Assembly (NCBI GenBank): GCA_003159055.1
Contig: PMLH01000352.1
Location: 1 to 8,664, forward strand
Reading direction: 5' to 3'
Source of the DNA: Myxococcales bacterium
GTDB taxonomy: Bacteria; Myxococcota; Polyangia; Fen-1088
Length of the DNA: 8,664 bases
Shown here: one piece after another, positions 7,201-8,664 of the stretch
Numbering within the stretch: position 1 is the first letter of the stretch
Layout: the number at the start of each line of letters is the position of its first letter
The notes under the pieces: model-generated
The model's input: only the letters and a program-made list of their open reading frames with translations
What the model was told of the DNA's origin: nothing
Databases searched by the model: none
Position numbers and translations under genes: made by a program

Positions 7201-8268
7201 GGCAGCGGACAGCGGGTCAGCGGAATCGTGCAAGAGCGCCAACAGGTGGTCGAGTGCCGCTACGCCATGAGGACAAGCCCGCGGATCACGACACAGCCTA
7301 CACTCGAGCCGCAGGCTGCCGCTGTCCCAGGCCGTCAGGTGCACGACGAAGACCGGACGCTCGGCTGTGCCCGGTGTGCAGGCGTCGTGGATCTGCCATT
7401 CGCGATAGATCAGGGTCGGCGGATCCGGCTCAACGAGGATCTGTCCAGGCAGGAATGTTCCGGCCGGCCGCGGCTTGGCTCCCTCCGCCGCACGCTCACG
7501 CTCGCGTTGCACCAGCTCTACGAATCGCAGTACGACGGAATCGTCGGGCTTGCGGGTGCGGGCGGCACGTTCCGTCTGACGGCGCTGCGCAATTGCCACA
7601 GCCTGTGCGGCCCGATGCAAGTAGGCCTTGGCCATCGTTACGAAGTGGGACGCAACTTGGCTGCGCAAGTATGCGGGGGCGCGGATCTGGCGAGGATCCA
7701 CCAGGATTGCCTGGCCGATCGTGTTGGGCAACCCATCCAGGGTCGCGCCGTAGTACGTCTGGCGGAAGTGCTCGAGGTTCAGCCGGTCGGCGAGTCGTTC
7801 CTTCACATCATGGCGCCGAGCCCATTCGTCGAGCGCGCTGGCGTTCGTTGGTGGCGCATCAATGGCGGGCAAGCTCACGCGCAACGAGGTCGGCACTGCG
7901 CTTGGCACCGCCGGCACGCCGACGTTTCCGACATGGGACTCGAACGCCGCGTGGGCTCCTATCCCGTCTTCGTCAACGTCATCATCCCCGACATCCTCGA
8001 ACGAGCGCAACCAATCCCACAGATGAATACGCACCGCACGCGCGATCTCGCGCGAGAAACGATCCTCGAGCAGGCTCTCGACCTCGTTGCCACAAAGCTC
8101 GCCAACCCGTTCAAGCCTGAGGATCATGGCAACGGTCTTCACGGCGGTCTGCGCTTCTGGCGGAAGCGCACTCGTACGAATGAAGTCCTCGACAGGGAGG
8201 TCAAGCCCGGCCTTCGACGCCCGAAAGGGGAGCGCCACCGGTATCGCAGCGAGCGTATTGGGCAGCAT
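4252..8268 (-). CDS. SNF2/HepA-family helicase-like ATPase with SWIM-like zinc motif
   Basis: A 1338-residue DNA-dependent ATPase of the SNF2 (COG0553) family, expected to translocate on duplex DNA and remodel nucleoprotein complexes. The N-terminal 840 residues are the poorly characterised bacterial extension, with a SWIM-like zinc motif C323-x2-C326-x5-C332-x-H334. The ATPase lobes are complete: RHYQEDGFRWL (849-859), Walker A DDMGLGKT (873-880), Walker B DEAQ (967-970), LTGTPIEN (994-1001), LVFSQFTSFLD (1159-1169), LSLRAGGTGLNL (1211-1222) and motif VI DQATDRAHRIGQ (1241-1252). The C-terminus is an acidic, low-complexity tail ending DLDHGH. The ATG at 8268 is the first in frame; no strong ribosome binding site is visible. 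No methylase, nuclease or other defence partner is adjacent, so a role in repair, transcription recycling or defence is open. Confidence 0.95.
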   Translation of the reverse strand: MLPNTLAAIPVALPFRASKAGLDLPVEDFIRTSALPPEAQTAVKTVAMILRLERVGELCGNEVESLLEDRFSREIARAVRIHLWDWLRSFEDVGDDDVDEDGIGAHAAFESHVGNVGVPAVPSAVPTSLRVSLPAIDAPPTNASALDEWARRHDVKERLADRLNLEHFRQTYYGATLDGLPNTIGQAILVDPRQIRAPAYLRSQVASHFVTMAKAYLHRAAQAVAIAQRRQTERAARTRKPDDSVVLRFVELVQRERERAAEGAKPRPAGTFLPGQILVEPDPPTLIYREWQIHDACTPGTAERPVFVVHLTAWDSGSLRLECRLCRDPRACPHGVAALDHLLALLHDSADPLSAALGRVLRVPGWSRLLDRLDSRLASLAPAEDETQRLVWEVSRQGDGLAVLPVLQKLGKRGAWSRGHRLQLDHLEHRQNLLRDPSDRGAFEALMDSRNLRTYYYAANREQNPRQLWRGLAALVGSTRVFADPARSLPIAVRKVRPVLRVEASEEGFRLHFYLGPAEVDPAALLQATKDSRHVVWLEPEHNRCLVALLEPETTALLSALASYPVTFSSDGIAELVARLPRMQGAMDVHLPEAVRGERVEPPTTIVCRLEPLPESGMRIDMGVRPIEGGPVFSPGDGPPEVLHVHDGRHLHAMRAPAGERERAAHLAQALGLDETTASGAWRWDIVDDDAALDLLRKLRDQAELAEVEWPAGEIIVHSVGRGALKVQVQRRRDWFGAEGGIEIDGTRVPLSELLAAIRAGRRYVRLDARRFAALEDELRERLGALDDVVFDNHGAIELGLLAAPVLAGLVEDPRQLDLVPAFRAVLGRLETARAEQASLPDGLPATLRHYQEDGFRWLARLAGWGLGACLADDMGLGKTVQALALLLRRAELGPALVIAPTSVVANWAAECARFAPSLVSHIHRGRGREATLQGLGKGSLLITSYAIAVRDAEALAAIPFSTLIVDEAQSVKNALTQRFRAVRDLQADFRLALTGTPIENHLGELWAIFRLVTPGLLGAWDQFRQRFAVPIERYHDRARQAALARVVRPFLLRRTKGEVAPELPARTEMNQTIELGPVERRLYESARIEVLESLAKSAAAGIGDEARQRIKILAALTRLRLLCCHPRLVVHDSPAGSAKLAALVELLSELRDEGHRALVFSQFTSFLDLARPLLAEAGLRILTLDGSTPAAVRDERVRAFQAGQADVFLLSLRAGGTGLNLTAATYVIHLDPWWNPAVEDQATDRAHRIGQERPVTVIRMVARDTIEEAVLSLHEEKRQLAASILDGADTAARLDSNDLLDLIRRSGSPGDEDESAADDGEPDIGSSGNLPDLDHGH

Positions 8269-8431
8269 GGCGGACTCGATCGGTAACGACTATGGGATAG
8301 TTGCGCCGGCCAACTGCAAAGAGCTACCACAACTTCTGGCCTCCGGTCCAAACGCAGAAAGGTGCTTCGGCTGATTTCAATGTGAGCAACATCGGCGATG
8401 GCAACAACCCCGTGATATGCTCGCCGCCTCC
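8269..8431. promoter_or_regulatory. Divergent intergenic region with two short inverted repeats
   Basis: This space separates the SNF2 gene from the divergent cNMP-domain gene and should hold both promoters; I could not find convincing -35/-10 pairs. Two dyads are visible. AGTTG (8299-8303) pairs with CAACT (8311-8315) around a seven-base GC-rich centre. CATCGGCGATG (8390-8400) is a perfect eleven-base palindrome flanked by direct repeats GCAAC (8386-8390 and 8401-8405). Both are of operator size, but short enough to be chance. Confidence 0.35.
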
Positions 8432-8664
8432 ATGATCGAAAAAATCGGAATCGCCCCGGCCGAGTTGCGCGGCATCCACCTTTTCCGCAGCTTCAGCGAC
8501 GAAGAGCTCCAGCGCCTCACCGAGCTCTTCGAGCCCGTCGGTGCCAGCGAGGGCGAGCTCCTCTTCGCCCAGGACGAGGCGGCGGGGGACTTCTACGTCC
8601 TCATCGCCGGCGAGGTCTCTCTGCGCCAGGACGAGCGCGAGGTCTACCTCCTCAAGCCGCCCTG
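8432..8664 (+). CDS. Cyclic-nucleotide-binding-domain protein, N-terminal part
   Basis: The first 77 codons of a gene that runs off the right edge. The visible protein begins MIEKIGIAPAELRGIHLFRS and contains the start of a Crp-type cNMP-binding beta-roll: FRSFSDEELQRLTELFEP, then a FAQDEAAGDFYVLIAGEVSL segment, matching the family pattern of 'G-x-x-x-F-x-x-G-D-...-Y-x-I-x-x-G'. The domain lies at the very N-terminus. The rest of the protein, which decides whether it is a Crp-like regulator, an ion channel, a kinase or a stand-alone binding module, is not in the window. An in-frame ATG at 8417 would add five residues. No clear ribosome binding site is seen for either. Codon use is strongly C/G-ending (many CTC, GAG, GCC). 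Confidence 0.75.
   Translation, partial: MIEKIGIAPAELRGIHLFRSFSDEELQRLTELFEPVGASEGELLFAQDEAAGDFYVLIAGEVSLRQDEREVYLLKPP

Noticed and set aside
6192..8120. Plus-strand open frame of 642 codons antisense to the SNF2 gene
   Set aside because: The product is Arg/Pro/Ala-rich with no recognisable domain, and it lies fully inside a gene with complete SNF2 motifs; typical shadow frame of GC-rich DNA.
7105..8286. Plus-strand open frame of 393 codons antisense to the SNF2 N-terminal region
   Set aside because: No domain or signal; the sense strand encodes the SWIM-like motif and conserved-looking helices.

Overview
This is a GC-rich chromosomal window, probably from a deltaproteobacterial or myxobacterial-type organism. 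That guess rests on high GC with long antisense shadow frames, a secreted Pro/Tyr-repeat protein with a small membrane domain of a kind common in Myxococcota, a lipoprotein esterase, and a very large stand-alone SNF2 ATPase. I cannot confirm the taxon from the sequence alone. No rRNA, tRNA, CRISPR array, transposase, integrase or attachment site was seen.

Left part (1-2134): a Crp/Fnr-family regulator on the minus strand is divergent from a short (class III type) hybrid cluster protein gene, hcp, on the plus strand. Between them lies a perfect FNR-type palindrome, TTGAT-N4-ATCAA, at 769-782, spaced as expected for an activator site of hcp and close enough to the regulator start to allow autorepression. 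Together they look like a compact nitrosative-stress or anaerobic-response module: regulator, operator and target. The regulator lacks an FNR-type N-terminal cysteine cluster, so it is more likely a DNR/NnrR-like sensor of NO than an oxygen-sensing iron-sulfur FNR.

Middle part (2135-4251): a small ArsC/YffB-like thioredoxin-fold protein on the minus strand converges on hcp with three bases between the stops. Divergent from it is a plus-strand lipoprotein alpha/beta hydrolase. This converges on a minus-strand secreted or membrane protein with a Tyr-Pro-Pro-Pro repeat and three hydrophobic segments. These genes have no evident shared pathway.

Right part (4252-8664): a 1338-residue SNF2-family ATPase with a SWIM-like zinc motif occupies the minus strand. 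Divergent from it, and cut by the window edge, is a protein starting with a cyclic-nucleotide-binding (Crp-like) domain. The 163-base space between them carries two short inverted repeats.

No clear undescribed multi-gene system is visible. The points most worth a second look are the shifted N-terminal cysteine in Hcp and the self-contained regulator/box/hcp arrangement.
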